In this document: one piece after another, positions 15,808-24,119 of the stretch
How positions within the stretch are numbered: position 1 is the first letter of the stretch
Layout of the letters: the number at the start of each line of letters is the position of its first letter
NCBI GenBank assembly: GCA_964633405.1
Contig: CAZWFV010000002.1
Coordinates: 1-39,505 of the forward strand
Direction: 5' to 3'
From: JAMCRD01 sp964633405
Lineage (GTDB): Bacteria > Patescibacteriota > Minisyncoccia > UBA6257 > Colwellbacteraceae
Length of the DNA: 39,505 nucleotides
Program-made: the position numbers and the translations under genes
The notes under the pieces: generated by a model
What the model saw: the letters and a program-made list of their open reading frames with translations, nothing else
What the model was told of the DNA's origin: nothing
Database searches by the model: none

Positions 15808-17292
15808 CTATCTTTTCTTTCTTTTGACCCTGTGGCGTAGTATCTCTCCGTTTCGTTTGCCACCGACGATCGTCTCTTTCACTTTAAAATCATCTTTGTT
15901 CACGACCGCCAGATCCGCTATCTTGCCTTCCTTGACCACTCCCCTGCCCTCAAGGTCGAAATACTTTGCCGGAAGCGAGGTTATCTTCTTGACCGCTTGT
16001 TCCAGGGACATCAGGTTCAATTTTGTAGCCATATCCAGAAATTTGGGGAATGTATTTACAGAGCGTTCGTGCTTCATGAATTTTCCGGGTGGAGATGAGT
16101 TGCCGTTGGAGGCTATGAATCCCCTGTCGTTGGAGAGAGTATGGACCAGGAGATCGTGGTCTATATTCCTATAAAAGACCGTGGCTTTTAGCGATGTCAG
16201 CCGTATGATCTCAAACAGGGCCTTGCCGGCGGTGGTTCCCTTGTCCTGGGCTATTTCGCTGAGTGTCTTGCCGATCATGCCCTCATAGCGGGGAGCGCTG
16301 GTGATCCATATCTCTTCTGGGTTTATTTCGGCCAGTTCCTTCTCTATTGCCGTGCGATTGGCCGGCTTGGTGATGTACTCGATAGTCGCAAGCACATTCC
16401 GCTTCTGGGCTTCGCGCGGCAGCAAGGAGTACACGGAATAGATGCTGGTGTCGTGAGGATAGATGTCGAAGAATACGCTGGCGTTGGCTGCGCTGTCATT
16501 TATCAACTTAAGGGCCTTAGTGTACTGCTCTTCATATCCCTTGATGGGACGGAAGTGACTGATCAGCGTTTGGACGCCGGTGCTTGCGGCGACATCTATG
16601 GCCTCTTTTACGGCGGCAAGGAGACGGTCGGTCTGGCTTCTTAGGTGTGTGGCGTATACGGCGTCGAAGTCTTTCAGCACGCTTACGACTTCTTTTATCT
16701 CCTCTGGCTTAGCCACCCTGCCGTGGACATATCCCAATCCGGTGGACAGGCCGAACGCTCCCTCGGACAGAGCGCGACGTACTGTCTCTTTCAGAACAGC
16801 CATCTCGTTCTTGGTCAGAGCCCGTTCGTTATCGCCGGTTATGGCCCGACGTATGGTGGAATGGCCGACCAGCGATCCGAAATTCACTCCCAACCCCAGT
16901 TTCTCAATGGAGGAGAGGAACTCACCCATCGTGTGCCAACCTACGTTTATAAGCGATGGATCGGCCCACTTATCCAGGCTCTCAAGGCTCCCGTACAAGA
17001 GCGGCGCCAAGGAGGAGCCGCAGTATCCACCGATTATCGTGGTCACGCCCTGGGCGGTGAAATCACCTTGTTTGGGGTTGGTGAAGATATCCAGATAGTG
17101 ATCGGAATCGGTGTCTATATCTATAAAACCGGGCGTTAAATAGCTGCCCAGACCGTCTATGATCTCGTCTGTCTTCTTGTCCTTAAGATCTCCGATGGCA
17201 GCGATCTTATTCTTCTGCACCAGAACGTCTGCTTGATATGGTGATGTTCCTTCGCCGTCTATTACCTGCACACTCTTGATAAGTAGGCTCAT
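15808..17292 (-). CDS. D-aminoacylase-like amidohydrolase with altered active-site residues
   Basis: The 494-residue protein follows N-acyl-D-amino-acid deacylases along its whole length. The three ligands of the tight zinc site are kept: Cys91 (GGYCGSSLAP), His216 (YATHLRSQ) and His246 (LISHFRP). The family's HxH after strand 1 is DTD here (60-62 in GFIDIDTDSD), and the catalytic Asp in the SDG motif is Asn396 (ASNGNSS). It may be a non-catalytic or re-purposed member, or a lineage-wide variant. It heads a unit with ftsW, murG, gltX and the M23 gene, suggesting work on D-amino acids of the wall. Its ATG is eight bases after TGCTATAAT. Confidence 0.85.
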   Translation of the reverse strand: MSLLIKSVQVIDGEGTSPYQADVLVQKNKIAAIGDLKDKKTDEIIDGLGSYLTPGFIDIDTDSDHYLDIFTNPKQGDFTAQGVTTIIGGYCGSSLAPLLYGSLESLDKWADPSLINVGWHTMGEFLSSIEKLGLGVNFGSLVGHSTIRRAITGDNERALTKNEMAVLKETVRRALSEGAFGLSTGLGYVHGRVAKPEEIKEVVSVLKDFDAVYATHLRSQTDRLLAAVKEAIDVAASTGVQTLISHFRPIKGYEEQYTKALKLINDSAANASVFFDIYPHDTSIYSVYSLLPREAQKRNVLATIEYITKPANRTAIEKELAEINPEEIWITSAPRYEGMIGKTLSEIAQDKGTTAGKALFEIIRLTSLKATVFYRNIDHDLLVHTLSNDRGFIASNGNSSPPGKFMKHERSVNTFPKFLDMATKLNLMSLEQAVKKITSLPAKYFDLEGRGVVKEGKIADLAVVNKDDFKVKETIVGGKRNGEILRHRVKRKKR

Positions 17293-17300
17293 TACTTTGA

Positions 17301-17309
17301 ATTATAGCA
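17301..17309 (-). promoter_or_regulatory. Extended -10 promoter of the D-aminoacylase/ftsW/murG unit
   Basis: The minus strand reads TGCTATAAT, then eight bases, then ATG at 17292. This implies a leaderless mRNA for a unit running to about 10872. Confidence 0.75.
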
Positions 17310-17352
17310 TCAGCCGCCGCTTTGCGGATTTGATTCCGACCACCGAATATTC

Positions 17353-18402
17353 CTAGAAGACACGCGCTAAGAAGAAAAGAATCAATCCGAATCCTACGGA
17401 AACCACAGATACTATCCAGAAACGCATGGTCACCTGGTACTCCGGCCAGCCAAGCGCTTCAAAATGATGATGTATCGGCGTAGACAGGAACACTTTATGT
17501 TTGAACAGTTTCTTGCTGATCAGTTGGATGATCACCGAGAGCGATTCTATGACCATAATGAAGGCGAAAAACGGTAGGAGAAGGGTGGTGTTGGTAAGCA
17601 TAGCCATAACGCCTAGGGTTATGCCCATAGCCATACTGCCCGTATCTCCCATAAAGAACTTCGCGGGGTGGATATTAAACCAGAGGAAGGCCAGAAGAGC
17701 CCCGACCAGCGCTCCACCCATAGTCGCCAGGTCATAACGCCTCAATACGAAAGCGACAACGGTGAGGGCAGCGAAGGCAAACAACGATACGCCGCCAAGC
17801 AGGCCGTCTAGACCGTCGGTCTCGTTGGCCGAGAAGGCAGAAGCGATGACTATGAACATGAATATAGGCACGTACCATCCGCCGATCGTGACGTTGCCGA
17901 AGAACGGTATGTAGAGGGTGTTCCAGGTCAAACGCACATAGAACCACCAAGCACCGATGATCGACAAGACGAGGTAGACGAGCAGTTTATGCCTGACCTT
18001 CAGTCCCCCGCCGTTGAGGCCTATTTTCAGTACACCCATGATGTCGTCAGCCAAACCTATTACCGCCGCTATAAGCAGAGCGGCTAGAGGCAGATATGTC
18101 TGGGCGCGGTCTATGAAGTTAAGATATCCGAAGAAACCGCCGAAAAAGAAGTTGAGTAAGGCAAATATCACCGCGAGTAGAAGTACCGTCCCCCAGATTA
18201 CTATCCCACCCATCGTCGGTGTGCCGGCTTTGCCGGCGTGCAGCTGGGAATATATCGGGGCCTTTTCGCTGGTACGTATCTGCTTGCGCGCGTTGAATTT
18301 CTTTAAAAGATCGATGAGGCTGGGAGTCGCGAACAGCGCCACCAAGAAAGCGATTATTGTGAAGGCGAACACCCTGATGGCTTGTAGTACGGTTATGGTC
18401 AT
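17353..18402 (-). CDS. mraY: Phospho-N-acetylmuramoyl-pentapeptide-transferase
   Basis: MraY moves phospho-MurNAc-pentapeptide onto undecaprenyl phosphate to make lipid I. About ten membrane helices are visible in 349 residues. The conserved loops are present: AGTPTMGGIVIWG, GLADDIMGV with the Asp pair, NETDGLDGLLGG, GDTGSMAMG and TPIHHHFEALGWPE. The length is close to the family norm. Its start overlaps the stop of the D,D-carboxypeptidase gene by four bases, so it ends the upstream unit. Confidence 0.96.
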   Translation of the reverse strand: MTITVLQAIRVFAFTIIAFLVALFATPSLIDLLKKFNARKQIRTSEKAPIYSQLHAGKAGTPTMGGIVIWGTVLLLAVIFALLNFFFGGFFGYLNFIDRAQTYLPLAALLIAAVIGLADDIMGVLKIGLNGGGLKVRHKLLVYLVLSIIGAWWFYVRLTWNTLYIPFFGNVTIGGWYVPIFMFIVIASAFSANETDGLDGLLGGVSLFAFAALTVVAFVLRRYDLATMGGALVGALLAFLWFNIHPAKFFMGDTGSMAMGITLGVMAMLTNTTLLLPFFAFIMVIESLSVIIQLISKKLFKHKVFLSTPIHHHFEALGWPEYQVTMRFWIVSVVSVGFGLILFFLARVF

Positions 18403-19319
18403 AGTTTGGAAAGTATATCCTTCGCTTCGGTATATCTATCTGTAGCACCGAGTACGATGATGACCTTGGGACCATTCGCGTTGAAAATGGCTATCAAATT
18501 CTGCTTACTTATCGGCAGGGTGCCCGTCTTGCCTCCCAAGAAATCCGCTCTGCCGGCAAATCTGTCTATGTTATTCAGGACCATGGTGACTCTGCTGCCA
18601 CTCGGTTCGGACACGCTTATTGTCGTTTGGGCCTCACGGGTGATTTTGAAGAATCCGGGGTACCTGGACCATATGAATTCTACCAACTTATACAGATCCG
18701 AGGCTGTTGATAAATTGCCCGCCGAAAGACCGGAGGGGCTGACGAATCTGGTGTCGTCCATACCCAGGCTTATGGCCGTGTCGTTCATAGCCTGGAGGAA
18801 ACGCTCCCGGCCATAATTGTCGGCCAGAGCCTCGGCTGCATCGTCGGAAGAGACGACGAACATCGAGGCCATCAGGTCCTTAATAGTGACGGTATCCCCC
18901 ACCTTAAAGATCGGGGCGGCGTTAGCTGCCACGAGCGGCGCTTCGTCAGCGGAAGTTATGGTTATCGGCGTGTCGGTAGCCATTGATTCGCTGACTACGA
19001 TTGCCGTCATCAGTTTGGTAAGTGAGGCAATCGGCCAGCGTCTTTGGTCGTTCCAGGAGAGTATCTCACTATTGTCCCGCAGGGAATAAGCTGCAGCCGC
19101 AGCGGCATCACCTACCATAGCCGACTGTTCGGTGGAAGGGTTGGATTTGAGCGCGGTAGCGACGTCGCTATATTTGTCCGAGATAGTAACCAATGTCTCC
19201 GGTGTGGCGATTTTAGAACTCCGCTCGTTGTTCAGGTAGCCGATAGCGAGGATTGAAGCGACCAATATCACGCCGACCGGGATCGCTATACGGGTTTTGC
19301 TATTTAGCTTCAGTCGCAT
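18399..19319 (-). CDS. S11-family D-alanyl-D-alanine carboxypeptidase
   Basis: The 306-residue protein has an N-terminal membrane segment (about 10-28) and the penicillin-binding fold of PBP5/DacF enzymes, which remove the terminal D-Ala of the stem peptide. The SxxK motif is S99-L-T-K102 (WPIASLTKLMTA). The KTG motif is at 264-266 (GGKTGTLPI). The second motif, normally SxN, reads S157-S-D159, so the Asn is replaced by Asp. It overlaps scpB by 20 bases upstream and mraY by four downstream. Confidence 0.9.
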   Translation of the reverse strand: MRLKLNSKTRIAIPVGVILVASILAIGYLNNERSSKIATPETLVTISDKYSDVATALKSNPSTEQSAMVGDAAAAAAYSLRDNSEILSWNDQRRWPIASLTKLMTAIVVSESMATDTPITITSADEAPLVAANAAPIFKVGDTVTIKDLMASMFVVSSDDAAEALADNYGRERFLQAMNDTAISLGMDDTRFVSPSGLSAGNLSTASDLYKLVEFIWSRYPGFFKITREAQTTISVSEPSGSRVTMVLNNIDRFAGRADFLGGKTGTLPISKQNLIAIFNANGPKVIIVLGATDRYTEAKDILSKL

Positions 19320-19860
19320 TACTACCGTTCTCGCGCAATCTCTTTACAAGTTCGTGGTACTTATCGTATTTGGGAAGCTCTTTGGGTGAGGCCAGACCGA
19401 TGTGCCGGAGCAAATCGCCACTTACCTGATATAAATAGTTATCGCCGTTATCCGGGTCAGGTTTCCTTGTGACCAGTCCGCGGACGATAAGACTTCTCAG
19501 AATTATGCTCGAGTTGACCCCGCGTACATAGTCTATCTCGGGTCGGCTGCATGGTCCGAGATAAGCTATTATCGTCAGTGCCTCCAAGCTGGCGGGGGTA
19601 AGTTCCGCATCCAGTTCCTCTTTGATCACGTTTTGCAGCAGGCTTCCTAGCTCTGGTTTTGTGGTCAGTGTTGCCTCCCCTTCGTAGAGCATGAGTTTTA
19701 GGCCGCGTTCCTCTGCTTCGAGGGACAGGCGCAGTTCCTCCAGGACTCTGCTGACTGTGTCCTCATCGGTGTTTGCAATCTGGGCAAGTTTCTTTATCTT
19801 AATCGGCTCCCCGTATATGAATAGGAGGGCCTCTATCGTAGCCTTGAGATTATTGGCCAT
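19300..19860 (-). CDS. scpB: Segregation and condensation protein B
   Basis: ScpB is the winged-helix partner of ScpA in the SMC condensin complex. The 186 residues start MANNLKATIEALLFIYGEPI and include the family landmarks LTPASLEALTIIAYLGPCSR, RPEIDYVRGVNSS and RGLVTRKPDP. The length is normal. It overlaps scpA by 11 bases and the carboxypeptidase gene by 20. No smc gene is in the window. Confidence 0.94.
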   Translation of the reverse strand: MANNLKATIEALLFIYGEPIKIKKLAQIANTDEDTVSRVLEELRLSLEAEERGLKLMLYEGEATLTTKPELGSLLQNVIKEELDAELTPASLEALTIIAYLGPCSRPEIDYVRGVNSSIILRSLIVRGLVTRKPDPDNGDNYLYQVSGDLLRHIGLASPKELPKYDKYHELVKRLRENGSNATEAK

Positions 19861-20560
19861 TGTTCTGTGACGCTATCTTTATGTTCTCGAATATTCCTGA
19901 TTGGTCGATTTTGATCATGTTGTCTTTCAAGAGGTGTAACAAGGCTAAGAATAGCACTACTATTTCCTTTTTCTCCTTGCCCTTGGCGATCTCACTGAAG
20001 CTGGTCGACATGAGTTTGTTGATGGTCCCGGCCAGTTCGCGTATTTTTTCCTCCAGACTGACCAACTTTACCTTCTCGGACGCCGTCTGGGGGAAGAGTA
20101 CTTCAATTTCCTGATTCAGTCGAGCGATTATGGCCAACAGTTCCTCGATTTTCACCGGCTGGCTGAGATAGAACCCTTCCGGGATATCTTTCAGGAATTC
20201 CCTGTTGAATACGGTGTTCTTGCCCCACATCTTATTGATGTATCTCTCGGCGTTACGTACCTCCCGGTATATGGATAGCCGCGTCTCCAGGTCCGCGATA
20301 TCAGCTTCCTCTTCATTTGTCGGGGCGAGCGAGGGCAGGAGGGTGTGGGATTTTATGAGAATGAGCTTCGCCGCCACGGCAATGAAGTCGGCCAATACCG
20401 GCGCGGGAACATCCTCCAGTGTTTGCAGGTAGCCTACGAAATCGGACGTGACTTCGGCCAGGTTCACCCTGGTTATCTCCAGCTGTTTGGCTTCGATCAA
20501 CTCAAGCAGTTTACTTATCGGCCCCTGGAACTCCGGCAATTTTAGCTGGTAATCATCCAT
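19850..20560 (-). CDS. scpA: Segregation and condensation protein A
   Basis: ScpA is the kleisin that bridges the SMC heads. The 236 residues start YQLKLPEFQGPISKLLELIE, the usual N-terminal helix, and continue with DFIAVAAKLILIKSHTLLP, a strong family signature. The C-terminus (EIVVLFLALLHLLKDN) is the winged-helix part. It begins directly after the stop of the DUF4015 gene, so both probably share a transcript. Confidence 0.94.
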   Translation of the reverse strand: MDDYQLKLPEFQGPISKLLELIEAKQLEITRVNLAEVTSDFVGYLQTLEDVPAPVLADFIAVAAKLILIKSHTLLPSLAPTNEEEADIADLETRLSIYREVRNAERYINKMWGKNTVFNREFLKDIPEGFYLSQPVKIEELLAIIARLNQEIEVLFPQTASEKVKLVSLEEKIRELAGTINKLMSTSFSEIAKGKEKKEIVVLFLALLHLLKDNMIKIDQSGIFENIKIASQNNGQ

Positions 20561-21904
20561 TTAATTGAGGCCCAGTCCGCTTGCGGTGTAATGGTTGCTT
20601 GGATTCCAGAGCATCCATCCGTCCCACATATTCTGGACCTTGGTCAGATTTTTGGCGCACTGCAGCCCTGGAGCCTTGTCCGTAGAGGTGGGGTAATCCC
20701 CCGTCGGCTGGGTTATGCACAGTGAATCCGTTACCGCTTGTATTTCGGACTGGATCATCTGTGGGGTGTAGACCGCGCCCAGGTTGAAGTCCTGCAGCCA
20801 CGGCCTGAACTTGGCTAGGGGCGTACTACTGGAGCTCGAGCTTGATTCCAGGCTGAGGAATTTATCGACGGCGTTCTCCATCGAATAGACGATTACCTGA
20901 TACGGATAATCAGCCGGGTTCTTGTAACCGATGAAACCGTTGGCGTAGTGCGAGGGGTAGACCATGGGAGCGATATAATCGAAGTAAGGCGCCGCGTCCT
21001 GGATTATCTGACCTATGCCCATATCGTCAGTGGCGACTGTGGTCAGTCCGAACACGTCAGCCGAGGTCTTTATACCGGTGACGTGGTCATGAAGGTAACT
21101 GAAGAACTTTTCGATAACGGCGGATTTAACCATTGTCTTTGGATTGAAAAACGGATAAGAGAGATTGCCGATGCTGCCATCGCTTGGGAAACGGACGTAA
21201 TCGAAATTTACTTCGTCGAAGCCCCGCGCGGCCATATCATTGGCGATATCGGCGACATAGTTCCAAGTCTCCTGGTCGCTCGGATCCAACCAAGACAAGC
21301 CGCTTTTATCCTTCCATACCTGTCCGGTGGTGGCGTCCTTTATCGCCAGGTCCGGCCTGGCTGCGGCCAGGACGGGATCTTCAAAGACGACTATGCGGCC
21401 GATGACGTATATGCCGTTATCATGCAGTTCTTTGATGAGTGCATTGGGTCTGGAGATGCGGATCTGATCCTCCGCTCCGGACGATTTCGCCAAAGGTATA
21501 TCCATGGCGTAGGAAACATAACCGGAATAGTCCTTTACATCGATAACTATGGCGTTGAGGTTGGTCGTCTTAATGAGGTCGATGAGGCTGGCCATCCGTT
21601 TCGGCGAGCCGGCCGTCCATGCAGTTGCGTATACGGCTTTTATTACCGTAGGCGGGTCGGAAAGGGGCTGCTGATCGGGAAGATCATTATTGCTTGAGTT
21701 GCCATTTACACTCAGGCTGGTACTGGTTGGCTGAGGGGCTTCAGGCACAGTCAGGTCATTCCCGTTCAAGACCGCACCACTTTGAGCTACGGTCGACGAA
21801 GGGGTTAGGCTGACTTCATAGCCTCTATTTACTATCGAAATAGAGGCTATGGTTATTACGGCCAAGGTTATGGCCATGACTACTATAGCAAGGCGGTACA
21901 CCAT
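20561..21904 (-). CDS. Exported DUF4015-type glycoside-hydrolase-like protein
   Basis: The 447-residue protein has an N-terminal membrane anchor (about 5-25), a Ser/Thr/Pro-rich linker (about 30-85) and a TIM-barrel-like domain. That domain carries TNLNAIVIDVKDYSGYV, GIYVIGRIVVFEDPVLA, SWLDPSDQETWNYVADI, GFDEVNFDYVRFPSDG and YFDYIAPMVYPSHYANG, a layout matching the DUF4015 putative glycoside hydrolase family. The acidic residues in VNFDYVRFP and DVKD are likely in the active groove. It probably acts on the envelope or outside polysaccharides. It heads the unit leading to scpA, scpB, carboxypeptidase and mraY. Confidence 0.87.
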   Translation of the reverse strand: MVYRLAIVVMAITLAVITIASISIVNRGYEVSLTPSSTVAQSGAVLNGNDLTVPEAPQPTSTSLSVNGNSSNNDLPDQQPLSDPPTVIKAVYATAWTAGSPKRMASLIDLIKTTNLNAIVIDVKDYSGYVSYAMDIPLAKSSGAEDQIRISRPNALIKELHDNGIYVIGRIVVFEDPVLAAARPDLAIKDATTGQVWKDKSGLSWLDPSDQETWNYVADIANDMAARGFDEVNFDYVRFPSDGSIGNLSYPFFNPKTMVKSAVIEKFFSYLHDHVTGIKTSADVFGLTTVATDDMGIGQIIQDAAPYFDYIAPMVYPSHYANGFIGYKNPADYPYQVIVYSMENAVDKFLSLESSSSSSSTPLAKFRPWLQDFNLGAVYTPQMIQSEIQAVTDSLCITQPTGDYPTSTDKAPGLQCAKNLTKVQNMWDGWMLWNPSNHYTASGLGLN

Positions 21905-21947
21905 AACGTCTTTTGATTCAACGACTTCATTTTATGCCGTTTCCACC

Positions 21948-21953
21948 TATAAT
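21948..21953 (+). promoter_or_regulatory. -10 box of dnaX
   Basis: TATAAT at 21948-21953 is seven bases before the ATG at 21961. This implies a leaderless dnaX mRNA and argues for the internal ATG rather than the in-frame one at 21913. Confidence 0.75.
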
Positions 21954-21960
21954 TAAAGCG

Positions 21961-23076
21961 ATGGCGCTGGCGATATATCGCAAATATAGGCCGAAACTTC
22001 TGTCCGAACTGATCGGCCAAGACCTTGTGGTCGAGGTGCTGAAGAACGCGGCCCGCGAGGATAAGCTGAGCCACGCCTATCTCTTCTATGGTCCGAGGGG
22101 AACGGGCAAGACCACCGTGGCCAGACTGATCGCCAAGATCGCAAACTGCGAAAAGAGAGCTTCAGATCCCAAATTCAGAGCCAAGGGAGAGCCATGCAAC
22201 GAATGCAGAGCGTGCCGGGAAATAGATGAAGGACACGCCCTGGATGTTATTGAGATTGATGCGGCTTCGAACAGGGGTATCGATGAGATACGCAGCTTGA
22301 AGGAAGGGATAAGATTGTCCCCTACCTCCTATCGCTACAAGATATTTATAATTGACGAAGCCCACCAGCTTACTAAAGAAGCAGCCAATGCCCTGCTTAA
22401 GACCCTGGAAGAGCCTCCCGAACATGCGATATTCATTTTGGCAACAACCGAAGCCGAGAAGCTTCCGGCGACCATAACCTCTCGTACGCAGCGTTTCCAT
22501 TTCCGGAGGGTGCCCACTCAGGAGGTTTTGCAGAAACTTAACAAGATCATTATCGACGAGAAGTTCAGTATAGATGGAGCGGCTCTGGAGCTGATTGCAA
22601 CCGCTGCCGACGGCAGTTTCCGCGATGCCGAATCCCTGCTCGAACAAGTCGTGTCTATGAGCAGCGGTACGACGCTCGAGAGCGTAGAAAGGCTCTTGGG
22701 CAAGGTCGGACTGGCTCGGACCTCGGGACTTGCCGGATATTTTATATCAGGTGACGCTGCGGGAGCTTTGAGCTATCTTTCGGAAATAAACGAGTCCGGC
22801 TTCAATCTGGTCCAGCTGACCAAGGACCTCATCCATTATTTACGGAGGGTCCTGTCTCTAAAATTTGACCCGAATTTGGAGGAGGTGTTCAAACGCGAGT
22901 TGACCGGAGAGGAAATATCACTGTTAAAGAAACACGGCGCCGCGGTTAAGGACGGCGCCAAACTGATTGCCATCATAAAATCCCTCATACGCGCCTACAG
23001 TGATATGAGGTATAGCCCGTTTGCGATAGTCCCACTTGAGATAGCGATCATAGAGAACCTTGGAAATTCTAAGTAA
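21961..23076 (+). CDS. dnaX: DNA polymerase III subunit gamma/tau
   Basis: DnaX is the ATPase of the sliding-clamp loader. The 371-residue product starts MALAIYRKYRPKLLSELIGQ, the family N-terminus. The Walker A is GPRGTGKTTVA, zinc ligands lie in NCEKR and EPCNECRACRE, the Walker B is FIIDEAHQLT, and the SRC-like motif is SRTQRFHF. It ends soon after domain III, so it is the short gamma-like form without the tau extension. No recR or ybaB follows; a tRNA-Gln comes next. Confidence 0.95.
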   Translation: MALAIYRKYRPKLLSELIGQDLVVEVLKNAAREDKLSHAYLFYGPRGTGKTTVARLIAKIANCEKRASDPKFRAKGEPCNECRACREIDEGHALDVIEIDAASNRGIDEIRSLKEGIRLSPTSYRYKIFIIDEAHQLTKEAANALLKTLEEPPEHAIFILATTEAEKLPATITSRTQRFHFRRVPTQEVLQKLNKIIIDEKFSIDGAALELIATAADGSFRDAESLLEQVVSMSSGTTLESVERLLGKVGLARTSGLAGYFISGDAAGALSYLSEINESGFNLVQLTKDLIHYLRRVLSLKFDPNLEEVFKRELTGEEISLLKKHGAAVKDGAKLIAIIKSLIRAYSDMRYSPFAIVPLEIAIIENLGNSK

Positions 23077-23168
23077 AGTAGTTTGCAGACGAACAGCAGT
23101 CGGTATATAAAAGGAGTGCGGATTTTAATATAAGAATAAGTGGTTGGATAGATGGAATAGCGAATAAT

Positions 23169-23239
23169 TGCGGGATCGTCTAACGGTAGGACTGCAGGTT
23201 TTGGACCTGCGTATCTAGGTTCGAATCCTAGTCCCGCAG
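23169..23239 (+). tRNA. tRNA-Gln (anticodon UUG)
   Basis: A full cloverleaf: acceptor TGCGGGA/TCCCGCA, discriminator G, anticodon stem GCAGG/CCTGC with loop TTTTGGA (anticodon UUG) and T arm GTTCGAATCC. CCA is not encoded. Acceptor and D arms are almost identical to the tRNA-Gln(CUG) at 2644-2714. Confidence 0.96.
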
Positions 23240-23315
23240 CAGCAATAAAAATAATCTTATATCGTGAACGAACTATCTTCCTCTGATTTCCTAGCTGAAT
23301 ATTAATAACTAAAGC

Positions 23316-23338
23316 AAAAGGGACCTTCATCAGGTCCC
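23316..23338 (-). terminator. Terminator of the candidate ncRNA
   Basis: On the minus strand GGGACC pairs with GGTCCC around TGATGAA and is followed by TTTT. It ends the transcript begun at the promoter at 23546-23574. Confidence 0.85.
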
Positions 23339-23540
23339 AAGGTTGCAATTTTCTAGATGGCTTAGGCAGTTCGATGGTTTAAGATCGGTTAACCGTTGAT
23401 ACGCCACTTCCGGCGAAGGAAGCTATTCTCAACATGATCTTACCAAGAGTACGCTTATAGCCTACCCAGTCCGCTATCTATGCGGGCCCGTCCCATTCCA
23501 GCTGTCTAGAATATTACAAATAATTAAAGAACTTAATTGT
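23316..23540 (-). ncRNA. Candidate structured ncRNA, about 225 nt, 6S-like in shape
   Basis: No reading frame explains this stretch. The minus strand has a consensus promoter, a terminator, and nested helices between them. The closing helix pairs TTGTAATATTCTAGA (23505-23519) with TCTAGAAAATTGCAA (23343-23357): 15 positions, one A-A mismatch and one G-U. Inside, in order, are CCGC/GCGG as a side hairpin, TAGGC/GCCTA, TGGT-AAGATC with GATCTT-AA-ACCA, GTTGA/TCAAC and CTTCC/GGAAG. The size and rod shape with internal loops recall 6S RNA. It does not match tmRNA, RNase P or SRP RNA signatures that I know. The 6S identity is inference. Confidence 0.6.
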
Positions 23541-23545
23541 GTTTC

Positions 23546-23574
23546 AGCATAACATATATAACAATATTTGTCAA
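23546..23574 (-). promoter_or_regulatory. Near-consensus promoter of the candidate ncRNA
   Basis: On the minus strand TTGACA (23569-23574), 17 bases and TATGCT (23546-23551). This is the best -35/-10 pair seen in the window. A second TTGACA faces the other way at 23588-23593, and TGTCAAT...ATTGACA forms a 7-base inverted repeat between them. Confidence 0.75.
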
Positions 23575-23664
23575 TAGCCCCCTAGCATTGACAGCTACCT
23601 ATATTTATTGCTTAATTTCAGTAAAGTCGATTCGCCTTGCGAGGCTCGGTCTATAAACTAAATG

Positions 23665-23694
23665 ACGGGGCCGCCGAAAAAGACGGATCCCCGT
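23665..23694 (+). promoter_or_regulatory. Leader hairpin before the HExxH gene
   Basis: ACGGGG (23665-23670) pairs with CCCCGT (23689-23694), with CCG/CGG inside. It lies 13 bases before the ATG at 23708 and after a TATAAA (23652-23657). It could be a leader structure or a weak terminator. Confidence 0.4.
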
Positions 23695-23707
23695 TCCTTA
23701 AAATCCA

Positions 23708-24040
23708 ATGACTAAAGATATCCTCAGAGATATTGAGTCAGTTATAAGAACTCGGATAAAGAGCGTGCGTTTCATCTATCTGCAGATAAACCGGGGGTTG
23801 TACGATCCGGAAAAGGACGAGGTAACGATTGATACCGCTTGGAGAGGCAATCCGATCAAGACCTTCCTCCATGAGTTGCTGCACAAGATACATCCCGACT
23901 GGAGGGAGACGCCAGCGCTTCATAGGGAGGACTACATATGGCCAAGACTGACCGCTGAGCAGAAGGTCCTTCTGGGAAAGAAGTTGTTCAACCGCAGATG
24001 GAGATATAAGAACGGGGTTTGCTACTCCGTCCGAGGCTAA
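23708..24040 (+). CDS. Small HExxH-motif protein, possible metallopeptidase
   Basis: The 110-residue product contains FLHELLHKIHPDW, with His55, Glu56 and His59 forming the zinc-peptidase HExxH motif and a further His at 62. The segment before it (EVTIDTAWRGNPIKTF) resembles the strand that precedes the active helix in minimal zincins. The third ligand is not obvious; His72 or Glu74 in ALHRED are candidates. It could be a SprT- or ImmA-like mini-protease or an inactive relative. It is divergent from the candidate ncRNA and is closed by a strong terminator. Confidence 0.75.
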   Translation: MTKDILRDIESVIRTRIKSVRFIYLQINRGLYDPEKDEVTIDTAWRGNPIKTFLHELLHKIHPDWRETPALHREDYIWPRLTAEQKVLLGKKLFNRRWRYKNGVCYSVRG

Positions 24041-24068
24041 AAAGACCGGTTAATTAATCGGTCTTTTT
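24039..24068. terminator. Terminator of the HExxH gene
   Basis: AAAAAGACCG pairs with CGGTCTTTTT around GTTAATTAAT; it can work in both directions. Confidence 0.9.
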
Positions 24069-24119
24069 GATTGTACAAGGCGCCGTACAGTCGCGATGAT
24101 ATACTCATATATAGCTTAA

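Noticed and set aside
21913..21960. Longer dnaX with start at 21913
   Set aside because: The extra 16 residues do not fit the family, and the -10 box TATAAT would lie inside them, so the start at 21961 is preferred.
23169..23540. tmRNA or SRP RNA as identity of the ncRNA
   Set aside because: There is no tRNA-like end pair or tag frame for tmRNA, and no conserved GGAAGGAAGCA-type apical loop for SRP RNA.
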